From an uncultured Planctomycetaceae bacterium (GTDB taxonomy: Bacteria; Planctomycetota; Planctomycetia; Pirellulales; UBA1268), in contig CAISKG010000021.1 in NCBI GenBank assembly GCA_903885855.1, forward strand, positions 1-12,044: DNA of 12,044 nt. Direction: 5' to 3'. Numbering within the stretch: position 1 is the first letter of the stretch; the number at the start of each line of letters is the position of its first letter. The notes below the pieces were generated by a model. The model was not told the DNA's origin, ran no database searches, and worked only from the letters and a program-made list of their open reading frames with translations. Of the stretch, positions 3,484 to 9,998 are shown in pieces. The translations under genes and the position numbers were made by a program.

Positions 3484-5946
3484 ATGAGTCGCCCCGCTCC
3501 GCTCGCGTTCCTCCCGCAGCCCGCCCCCCTCCTCCGCGTCCCGCTGCTCACCGGCCTGCTGGCCGCGCTGGCCGCCGGCGCCGTCCGCGGCGACGACTGG
3601 CCCGACTGGCGCGGGCCCAACTTCGACCGCCACGCGACGGGGACCGGCTACGTCGACTCCTTCGACCCGGAGGAGGGCACCAACGTCCTCTGGACCAACG
3701 CCGAGGCCGGTGGCATCTCCACGCCGGTGATCCTCGGGGGGCGGCTGTACACGCTCGTGCGCCACAAGCCGGGCACGCCGGAGGAGGCAGAGAAGGTCCT
3801 CTGCCTCGACGCCCTCACGGGGGAGAAGCTCTGGGAGAACGTCTTCAACGTCTACCTCTCCGACGTGCCCAGCGAGCGCGTGGGCTGGTCGGCGGTGGTG
3901 GCCGACCCGGCCACGAAGACCGTCTACGCCCACGGTGTCTGCGGCTCTTTCGCCGCCATCGACGCCGAGACGGGGAAGACGAAATGGAGCCGCTCGCTCC
4001 ACGAGGAATTCGGCTTCCTCTCCACCTACGGCGGCCGCACCAACATCCCGGTGGTGTTCGAGGATCTGGTCATCGCCAGCGCCGTCGTCACCGGCTGGGG
4101 CGACACCGCCCGCCCCGCCCACCGCTTCCTCGGGCTCGACGCCGCCACCGGCGAGGTGCGTTGGATGAACGGCACCAAGGAGCTGCCGGAGGACACCACC
4201 TACTCCACCCCCTTCCTGGCCGACTTCGGCGGCACCGCCGCGCTCGTCTTCGGGTCGAGCGACGGCAGCGTCTGGAACTTCCAGCCCCGCACCGGCAAGG
4301 CGGTGTGGAACCTGCGCCTCTCGCGGCGCGGGCTCAACGTGCCGCCGCTGGTCGAGGGCACCACCGTCTACATGTCCCAGGCGGAGGAGAACCTCGACAA
4401 CACGACGATGGGCTCGGCGACCGCCTTCGACGCCACCGCCGTGCCCCCGCCGCCGAAGCCCCCCGCGGCCGGCGCCGCGCCGCCGCCGGGCCCTCCCGGG
4501 CCGCCCCCCCCCAACACCGACATCACCGCGGTGGCGGTGAAGTGGCAGAACAAGGCCGTGATGGACGGCCGCGCGATGCCGGTGATCATCGGCGAGCGGA
4601 TCTATTTCGTCGACGACGGCGCGAAGGTGTACGTCTTCGACAAGGCCACCGGCGAGGCGGTGGGCAAGCCGCAGAAGCTCCTGGGGACCATCGTCCGCGG
4701 CAGCCCGCTGGTGGCCGACGGCAAGATCTACGTCTGCTCCACCGGCGGCTGGCACGTCCTCGAGCCGACCGCGTCCGGCCTCAAGTTCGTCAACCGCATG
4801 CGCCTCCCCGAACAGGACGAGGTGACCGCCTCGCCCATCGCCTGCGGCGGGAGGATCTACCTCACGACCGGGGAGCGGCTGATCTGCATCGGCGCCGGCG
4901 GTGGCGCGGCCGCGGAGGGCGCCTCCGACACCGCCTCGGCACGGGTCGCCGCGGCCACCTCCGCGCCGGCCGGCGAGCCGGCCTGGGTGCAGGTGGTGCC
5001 GGCGGAGACCCAGATCGCCGCCGGCGCGAGCGTGAAGCTCCGCGCCCGGCTGTTCGACGCCGCGGGGCGCTTCGTCAAGGAAGCGCCGGCCGAGTTCAAG
5101 GCCACGGCGGGGGAGGTGTCGGCCGACGGGAGCTACCGGGCACCGGCCGGCAAGCACGCCGCGGCGATCGTCACGGCGACCGTCGGCACACTCGCCGGCA
5201 AGGCGCGGATCCGTTCGATGCCCCCGCTGCCATGGACCTTCGACTTCGAGGAGATCGCGCTGGAGAAGGATGCCAAGACGGGCGTCGTGAAGGGGGAGCC
5301 CCCCCTGCCCTGGATCGGGATGCGCTACCGCTACGTCGTCCGCGAGATCGACGGGAGCAAGGCACTGGTGAAGATCACCACGATCCCCAAGGGGACGCGC
5401 TCGCAGGGTTGGATGGGCCCCATCGACCTCCACGACTACCGCATCCAGGCCGACTTCCGCGCCGCCGAGAGCGGCGTGGGGAAGCCCGGTGATCCCGCGA
5501 CCGCGACCGCCGGCGCCGCAAGCGACGCCGACGCCTTCGCCAAGGCCTTCGGCACCCCGGCGGCCCTGGAGAAGGCGCGGCTGCCCGACATGGGGCTGAT
5601 CGCGCAGCGTTACACGCTCGACCTCATGGGGGCCGCGCAGCAGTTGCAGCTGCGCACCTGGCCGCCCCAGGTGGCGACCCATTTCTCCAAGACCGTGCCC
5701 TTCGCCTGGGAGGCGGGGACCTGGTACACGCTCGTGCTCGAGGCCCGGGCCACCCCCGACGGAGCGCTCCTGCGCGGCAAGGTATGGCCCCGCGGCGAGC
5801 CGGAGCCGGCGGAGTGGACGATCGAGGCCACCCATGCCGACGGCAACCGCCAGGGGAGCCCCGGCTTCTTCGGCCAGTCGAAGGACTCCGAGATCTTCAT
5901 CGACAACGTGTCGGTCACGCCCCTCACCCCAGGGACCACGCCATGA
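3484..5946 (+). CDS. Exported PQQ/BamB-like beta-propeller with Ig-like and LamG-like C-terminal domains
   Basis: Starting at ATG 3484 (AGGCGGA at 3471-3477 as Shine-Dalgarno) the product is 820 aa; the frame is open upstream, but that extension lacks a signal peptide. Residues 1-36 form a signal peptide ending near AVRG-DDWPDWRG. Residues 37 to about 470 are PQQ_2-type blades with the tryptophan-docking signature: LDALTGEKLW (108-117), DAETGKTKW (160-168), LDAATGEVRW (218-227), FQPRTGKAVW (266-275) and FDKATGEAV (from 385). A Pro-rich loop (about 320-345) interrupts the propeller. After an Ala-rich linker, residues about 501-578 resemble a bacterial Ig-like (Big) domain. Residues about 580-816 form a LamG/3-keto-disaccharide-hydrolase-like jelly roll ending in IFIDNVSVTPL. 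Such propellers are usually scaffolds or ligand binders, and PQQ binding is not shown. Its TGA overlaps the next gene's ATG. Probable site of action is the periplasm or cell surface. Confidence 0.9.
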   Translation: MSRPAPLAFLPQPAPLLRVPLLTGLLAALAAGAVRGDDWPDWRGPNFDRHATGTGYVDSFDPEEGTNVLWTNAEAGGISTPVILGGRLYTLVRHKPGTPEEAEKVLCLDALTGEKLWENVFNVYLSDVPSERVGWSAVVADPATKTVYAHGVCGSFAAIDAETGKTKWSRSLHEEFGFLSTYGGRTNIPVVFEDLVIASAVVTGWGDTARPAHRFLGLDAATGEVRWMNGTKELPEDTTYSTPFLADFGGTAALVFGSSDGSVWNFQPRTGKAVWNLRLSRRGLNVPPLVEGTTVYMSQAEENLDNTTMGSATAFDATAVPPPPKPPAAGAAPPPGPPGPPPPNTDITAVAVKWQNKAVMDGRAMPVIIGERIYFVDDGAKVYVFDKATGEAVGKPQKLLGTIVRGSPLVADGKIYVCSTGGWHVLEPTASGLKFVNRMRLPEQDEVTASPIACGGRIYLTTGERLICIGAGGGAAAEGASDTASARVAAATSAPAGEPAWVQVVPAETQIAAGASVKLRARLFDAAGRFVKEAPAEFKATAGEVSADGSYRAPAGKHAAAIVTATVGTLAGKARIRSMPPLPWTFDFEEIALEKDAKTGVVKGEPPLPWIGMRYRYVVREIDGSKALVKITTIPKGTRSQGWMGPIDLHDYRIQADFRAAESGVGKPGDPATATAGAASDADAFAKAFGTPAALEKARLPDMGLIAQRYTLDLMGAAQQLQLRTWPPQVATHFSKTVPFAWEAGTWYTLVLEARATPDGALLRGKVWPRGEPEPAEWTIEATHADGNRQGSPGFFGQSKDSEIFIDNVSVTPLTPGTTP
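4504..4512 (+). repeat. C9 homopolymer in the Pro-rich loop
   Basis: Nine consecutive C encode three Pro codons at the end of the Pro-rich loop of the propeller gene. A one-base slip would shift the frame about halfway along the blades and remove the Ig-like and LamG-like domains and the overlap with the downstream gene. No evidence of actual variation can be had from one sequence. Confidence 0.8.
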
Positions 5947-7631
5947 TCCACCCCACAGCTCCCCCCCGCCCGGCGCCCTCCCCCCGCCTCCTGCGCCTCG
6001 CGACCGCCGCGGTCGTGGCGCTGGCCGCCGTGGCGCACCAGTCCCCCGCCGAGCAGGGCGACTGGAACCAATGGGGCGGCTCCCCCGCGCGCAACAACAC
6101 CCCCGACGCCGGCCCGCTCCCGACCGACTGGGATCCGGGGCAATTCGACGCCAAGACCGGCGCCTGGAAGCCGGAGACGAGCCGCAACGTCGCCTGGGTG
6201 GCGCAGCTCGGCAGCCAGACCTACGGCAATCCCGTGATCGCCGGCGGCAAGGCCTTCGTCGGCACCAACAACGGCAAGGGCTGGCTCGAGCGCTATCCCT
6301 CGAGCGTCGACCTCGGCTGCCTGCTGGCCTTCAACACCAACGACGGCGGCTTCCTCTGGCAGGACTCGAGCGAGAAGCTCCCCACCGGCCGCGTCCACGA
6401 CTGGCCGCTGCAGGGGATCTGCTGCTCGCCCTACGTCGAGGGAGATCGCCTCTGGTACGTGAGCAGCCGCGGCGAGGTGAAGTGCCTCGACACCGAGGGC
6501 TTCCGCGACGGCGAGAACGACGGCCCCTTCACCGGCGAGAAGGTCGCCTCCTCCGACGAGGCCGACACCGTCTGGGTGCTCGACATGATGAAGGAGCTCG
6601 GCGTCTCCCAGCACAACATGTGCTCCTGCAGCGTGACGGCGGTGGGCGACCTGCTGTTCGTCAACACCAGCAACGGCGTCGACGAGGGGCACATCAACCT
6701 CCCCAACGCCGCCGCCCCCAGCTTCCTCTGCGTCGACAAGCGCGACGGCAAGGTGCTGTGGGCCGACGGCACGCCCGGCGCCAACGTCCTCCACGGCCAG
6801 TGGTCGAGCCCGGCCTACGCCGAGATCGACGGCGTGCCGCAGGTCATCTTCGGCGGCGGCGACGGCTGGGTGTACGGATTCGACGCCCGCGGTGAGAACG
6901 GCAAGGCCAAGCTCCTCTGGCAGTTCGACGCCAACCCGAAGGAGTCGAAGTACGTCCTCGGCGGGCGTGCCGACCGCAACCACATCATCGGCACGCCGGT
7001 GGTCTGGGAGGGGATGGTGTACGTGGCGGTGGGCGAGGACCCGGAGCACGGCGAGGGGGTGGGGCACCTGTGGTGCATCGACCCGACGAAGCGCGGCGAC
7101 ACCAGCGCCGAGATCGCCGTCAGCCTCGACGCCCCCACCACGCCGCTGCCCCACCGCCGCAACCAGGCGGTGATCAAGGAGCAGGGGGAGGTGGCCCGGC
7201 CGAATCCCAATTCCGCCGCCGTCTGGCATTACCCCGGCTTCGACTCCAGCGGCAACGGCAAGCTCGACTTCGAGGAGACGATGCACCGCACCTGCGGCAC
7301 CGTGGCGATCAAGGACGGCCTCCTCGTGATCCCCGATTTCAGCGGCCTGGTGCACTGCGTCGACGCCAAGACGGGCAAGCCCCACTGGACGCACGACATG
7401 CTCGCCGCCAGCTGGGGCTCGCCCCTCATCGCCGACGGCAAGATCTACGTCGGCGACGAGGACGGCGACATCTCCATCTTCGAGCTCTCGGCGGAGAAGA
7501 ACCTGATCGCCGAGGTCAACATGGGCAACAGCGTCTACTCGACGCCGATCGTCGCCGGCGACACGCTCTACATCGCCAACAAGAGCCACCTCTTCGCGAT
7601 CCGCGAGGGGGCGACTCCCGAGGCGAGGTGA
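5943..7631 (+). CDS. Exported PQQ/BamB-like beta-propeller with EF-hand-like insertion
   Basis: The ATG at 5943 overlaps the preceding stop as ATGA, so translation is probably coupled; this also decides the start over the longer open frame. The 562-aa product has a signal peptide (about 1-35, AATAVVALAAV-like core) and starts the mature domain with DWNQWGG (40-46). PQQ_2-type blades run the whole length, for example VKCLDTEGF, GWVYGFDARG and CVDAKTGKPHW (about 472-482). Two features stand out. One is a canonical EF-hand loop, DSSGNGKLDFEE, at 434-445, just before ETMHRTCGTVA. The other is a vicinal cysteine pair C160-C161 in GICCSPY, with C227 and C229 close by. The neighbouring propeller shares the fold but has different blade sequences, so the pair may form a complex (inference from coupling). 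A catalytic quinoprotein role is possible but not shown. The gene ends with TGA at 7629-7631, followed by a strong hairpin. Confidence 0.92.
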   Translation: MIHPTAPPRPAPSPRLLRLATAAVVALAAVAHQSPAEQGDWNQWGGSPARNNTPDAGPLPTDWDPGQFDAKTGAWKPETSRNVAWVAQLGSQTYGNPVIAGGKAFVGTNNGKGWLERYPSSVDLGCLLAFNTNDGGFLWQDSSEKLPTGRVHDWPLQGICCSPYVEGDRLWYVSSRGEVKCLDTEGFRDGENDGPFTGEKVASSDEADTVWVLDMMKELGVSQHNMCSCSVTAVGDLLFVNTSNGVDEGHINLPNAAAPSFLCVDKRDGKVLWADGTPGANVLHGQWSSPAYAEIDGVPQVIFGGGDGWVYGFDARGENGKAKLLWQFDANPKESKYVLGGRADRNHIIGTPVVWEGMVYVAVGEDPEHGEGVGHLWCIDPTKRGDTSAEIAVSLDAPTTPLPHRRNQAVIKEQGEVARPNPNSAAVWHYPGFDSSGNGKLDFEETMHRTCGTVAIKDGLLVIPDFSGLVHCVDAKTGKPHWTHDMLAASWGSPLIADGKIYVGDEDGDISIFELSAEKNLIAEVNMGNSVYSTPIVAGDTLYIANKSHLFAIREGATPEAR

Positions 7632-7647
7632 TGTCCGAGGCACCCCC

Positions 7648-7680
7648 GGCGGCGTCTGCCCGGCCCGGGCAGGCGCCGCC
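7648..7680 (+). terminator. 15-bp GC hairpin after the second propeller gene
   Basis: Arm 7648-7662 pairs with 7666-7680 over 15 positions around the triloop GCC, with one T7655-G7673 wobble. It starts 17 nt after the stop. A second stem, CCGTCCC/GGGACGG (7700-7706/7713-7719, 6-nt loop), follows, placed just upstream of the next gene's Shine-Dalgarno. There is no U tract. It is likely to end or attenuate transcription, or protect the 3' end. Confidence 0.5.
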
Positions 7681-7744
7681 CGGGCGTGCGACCGTACGAC
7701 CGTCCCCGGGGAGGGACGGCCGAGCCACGAGGGGGATTCCGTCG

Positions 7745-9475
7745 ATGAACGCTTCGCCGTGCGGCTTCATGCGCATCCTCGCCCCGGCCCTGGTCGTCGC
7801 GGCCGCGGCGTCACTGCCGGCGTGCGGCGCCGAGCCGGCGCCCGCCGCCGATCCCGCGCCGGCGACCGCGGCCGCCTCGCCGCGCGAGCTCCTCGCCGCC
7901 GCCACGCGGATCTGCATCCTCGGCGACAGCATCACCTACGACGGCCGCTGGGCCGCGGCCGTCTCGGCCTGGATGGAATCCCAGGGGCTCGAGGCCGACC
8001 TGATCGCCGTCGGACTCCCGAGCGAGACCTGCTCGGGGCTCTCGGAGGACGGCCACGCCGGGGGGCAGTTCCCCCGGCCCGACGTCCACGAGCGGCTGGC
8101 CCGCGTCCTCTCCGTCGTGCGGCCCGATCTGGTGATCGCCTGCTACGGGATGAACTGCGGGATCTACCTCCCCTTCGACGCCGAGCGCTTCGCCGCCTAC
8201 CGCGACGGCATGGAGAGGCTCCACGCCGAGGTGGAGCGCCGCGGCGCGCGGATCATCCACCTCACGCCGCCGGTGTACGACGGCCGCCCGGGGGAGAAGC
8301 ATCCCGCCGGCGACGTCGACTACGACGCGGTGCTCGGCAGGTACGCCGAGTGGCTGCTCTCCAAGCGGGCCGACGGCTGGACCGTGATCGACGTCCACGG
8401 GCCGATGCGGGCGATCCTCGACGCCAAGCGCGCGGAGGATCCGGCGTACACCTTCCTCCCGGACGCCGTCCATCCCGACGAGGCGGGCCAGTGGGCCATC
8501 GCCCGGGCCGTGATCGGTGCCCTCGGCGACGAGGCGACGGCCGCGGAGGAGTCCCCCGCGTCGCTGGCCGGCTTCCTGCCGGAGGCGACGGAGCGCATGC
8601 GCGTCCTCCGTGACGCCTACCTCTCCGCCGCCGGCCATCTGCGCCCCGGGATCGCCGACGGGCCGCCGGTGGGCGTCGCGGAGGCGCGGGCGCGGGCGAT
8701 CACGGAATCGATCCGCTCCCGGCGCGCGTACCTCGTGGGGCGCAAGTTCCCGACGGGCGAGTGGAAGGCGGCGATCGCCTGGCCGCGGCCGCGCGTCGTC
8801 GATCCGGGGCCGGCCCCCGAGCACCCGGCACCGGTGCCGGCCGACGCCGTGGTGCTCTTCGACGGCACCGACCTCGGCGCCTGGGACGGCGCCGGCAACT
8901 GGAAGGTGGCCGACGGCATCGCCACCGTCGGCGGCGGCTCGATCACCACCAAGCAGGGCTTCGGCGACTGCCAGGTGCACGTGGAGTTCCGCACGCCCGC
9001 GCCGGCCACGGGCGCGGGACAGGGGCGGGGCAATTCGGGCGTGTACCTGATGGGGAAGTACGAGATCCAGCTCCTCGATTCCTTCGAGGACGGCACCGAC
9101 GGGCCGCTCACCTACCCCGACGGCCAGTGCGGCGCGCTCTACAAGCAGCAGCCTCCGGCGGTGAACGCCTGCCGCGCGCCGGGCGAATGGCAGACCTACG
9201 ACATCCTCTTCACGCGCCCCCGCTTCGCCGCCGACGGCACGCTCGAGAAGCCGGGGCGCGTGAGCGTCGTCCACAACGGCGTGGCGATCCACTCCGACAC
9301 CGTGATCCTCGGCACCACCAGCTGGGCCGACCCGCCGCGCTACGAGCCGCACGCCGACGCCCTCCCCTTCTCGCTGCAGGACCATGGCAATCCGCTGCAG
9401 TTCCGCTCGGTGTGGGTGCGGCCGCTGGAGAAGGCGGCGCCGGCCCCGGACGCGGATCCGCAGCCGGCGCGGTAG
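7745..9475 (+). CDS. Exported SGNH/GDSL hydrolase fused to a DUF1080 (3-keto-disaccharide hydrolase) domain
   Basis: ATG at 7745 has the Shine-Dalgarno GAGGGGGA at 7729-7736 with 8-nt spacing. It yields 576 aa with a signal peptide whose end (SLPACG, Cys near residue 28) could be a lipobox, although Pro at -2 is atypical. Residues about 57-255 are an SGNH hydrolase: block I GDSIT (Ser62), block II Gly near VGLPSE (89-94), block III YGMNCG (134-139, with the conserved Asn), and block V DAVH (Asp240, His243). A helical linker (about 280-340) follows. Residues about 368-565 are a DUF1080/PF06439 jelly roll: VVLFDGTDLGAW near 369, NSGVYLMGKYEIQLLDS at 430-446, and GNPLQFRSVWVRPL at the end. The SGNH half suggests esterase or acetylesterase activity on a glycan; the DUF1080 half suggests cleavage of, or binding to, an oxidised or 3-keto sugar. 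The pairing suggests polysaccharide deacylation plus glycosidic attack. Other start codons (7631, 7769) are less well supported. Confidence 0.92.
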   Translation: MNASPCGFMRILAPALVVAAAASLPACGAEPAPAADPAPATAAASPRELLAAATRICILGDSITYDGRWAAAVSAWMESQGLEADLIAVGLPSETCSGLSEDGHAGGQFPRPDVHERLARVLSVVRPDLVIACYGMNCGIYLPFDAERFAAYRDGMERLHAEVERRGARIIHLTPPVYDGRPGEKHPAGDVDYDAVLGRYAEWLLSKRADGWTVIDVHGPMRAILDAKRAEDPAYTFLPDAVHPDEAGQWAIARAVIGALGDEATAAEESPASLAGFLPEATERMRVLRDAYLSAAGHLRPGIADGPPVGVAEARARAITESIRSRRAYLVGRKFPTGEWKAAIAWPRPRVVDPGPAPEHPAPVPADAVVLFDGTDLGAWDGAGNWKVADGIATVGGGSITTKQGFGDCQVHVEFRTPAPATGAGQGRGNSGVYLMGKYEIQLLDSFEDGTDGPLTYPDGQCGALYKQQPPAVNACRAPGEWQTYDILFTRPRFAADGTLEKPGRVSVVHNGVAIHSDTVILGTTSWADPPRYEPHADALPFSLQDHGNPLQFRSVWVRPLEKAAPAPDADPQPAR

Positions 9476-9525
9476 CCGGCGCCGCGCCTGTCTCCGCCGC
9501 CGGTCCGGGGCCTCGGCGCCCCCGG
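9476..9525 (+). terminator. Tandem hairpins after the SGNH-DUF1080 gene
   Basis: CCGGCG (9476-9481) pairs with CGCCGG (9498-9503) directly after the stop. CCGGGG (9505-9510) pairs with CCCCGG (9520-9525) immediately after. Both stems are 6 bp with larger loops, weaker than the hairpin at 7648. They separate this gene from the promoter at 9566. Confidence 0.35.
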
Positions 9526-9565
9526 GCGCGATGGGAGGACGGCGGCGGCACGGCACGCCCGCGCG

Positions 9566-9594
9566 TTGACCACGGGCGGCCAGGCTCCTAGCAT
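9566..9594 (+). promoter_or_regulatory. Sigma70-type promoter TTGACC-N17-TAGCAT
   Basis: TTGACC at 9566-9571 and TAGCAT at 9589-9594 are separated by exactly 17 nt. The expected start is near 9601, giving a leader of about 50 nt before the cysteine-rich gene. It is the best-spaced promoter in the window and lies in a local AT-rich dip. Confidence 0.6.
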
Positions 9595-9651
9595 TTCCGT
9601 CGTGGGGCCCGCGCGGCCCGCATCCCTTCCGCCCGCCCCGGAGACCGTCCC

Positions 9652-9882
9652 ATGAAGGCCCTTCTGCTCATCGGTGCCCTGTCGATCGTCCCGGCGGCCT
9701 GGGGCGTGTGGACCTACAACCGCGGCTGCTGCGACTGCGGCGGCTGTGCGAGCGACTGCTCGGCCGCCGCCTGCACCTGCAGCGAGTGCGGCTGTGCCGG
9801 GGAGTGCGTCGGCCTGGCGCGGACCGCCAGCGGCCCCTCCTCCTGCGGCACCGGCTGCTCGAGCGGCTGCTCCGGCGGTTGA
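9652..9882 (+). CDS. Small exported or membrane-anchored cysteine-rich peptide, 76 aa
   Basis: ATG at 9652 has GGAG at 9640-9643 with 8-nt spacing and a matching promoter upstream, so the gene is well supported despite its size. Residues 1-19 (KALLLIGALSIVPAAWGVW) form a signal peptide or a single membrane anchor. The rest contains 13 cysteines (26, 27, 29, 32, 36, 41, 43, 46, 48, 52, 65, 69, 73), with Gly, Ser and Ala in between. Spacings such as CCDCGGC, CTC and CSECGC resemble metal-thiolate or multi-disulfide proteins. The last segment is Ser/Gly-rich with CGTGCSSGCSGG. I recognise no named family. Metal binding (metallothionein-like) or a disulfide-crosslinked envelope peptide are both possible; export favours the second. 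It is transcribed alone, convergent with the gene at 9999-11999. Confidence 0.75.
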   Translation: MKALLLIGALSIVPAAWGVWTYNRGCCDCGGCASDCSAAACTCSECGCAGECVGLARTASGPSSCGTGCSSGCSGG

Positions 9883-9902
9883 AGCCCTAAGTCAGCGCTG
9901 AA

Positions 9903-9933
9903 GGCCCCCCGGGAAGCGAGCGCCGGAGGGGCT
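9903..9933. terminator. Hairpin in the convergent spacer after the Cys-rich gene
   Basis: GCCCC (9904-9908) pairs with GGGGC (9928-9932). After a bulged A9927, CCGG (9909-9912) pairs with CCGG (9923-9926) around a 10-nt loop, and G9903-T9933 can add a wobble. It begins 21 nt after the stop at 9882. A 10-bp palindrome TCAGCGCTGA (9892-9901) sits between. Because the flanking genes converge, it may act for both strands. Confidence 0.4.
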
Positions 9934-9998
9934 CCGCGGTCGGATGGGGCTGCCTGCGCGAAAGCCCGCGTCGATGCCCCGTGGCGCTTCCCACGCCG

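Noticed and set aside
2755..5835. A 1026-aa open frame on the - strand across the FGE-like and first propeller genes
   Set aside because: It is antisense to well-supported genes. Its translation is Arg/Gly/Ala/Val/His-rich without domains, as expected from a complement frame of GC3-biased coding DNA.
5610..7643. A 677-aa open frame on the - strand across the second propeller gene
   Set aside because: It mirrors the codon bias of the + strand gene (Asp/Val/Ala/Glu-rich) and has no signal peptide, motif or ribosome site.
7631..7744. ATG at 7631, overlapping the stop as TGATG-like, as start of the SGNH gene
   Set aside because: The extra 38 residues would translate the 15-bp hairpin and put the signal peptide internally; 7745 has a strong Shine-Dalgarno.
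7811..9556. A 581-aa open frame on the - strand across the SGNH-DUF1080 gene
   Set aside because: Complement-frame artefact; the + strand frame has two complete catalytic-type domains.
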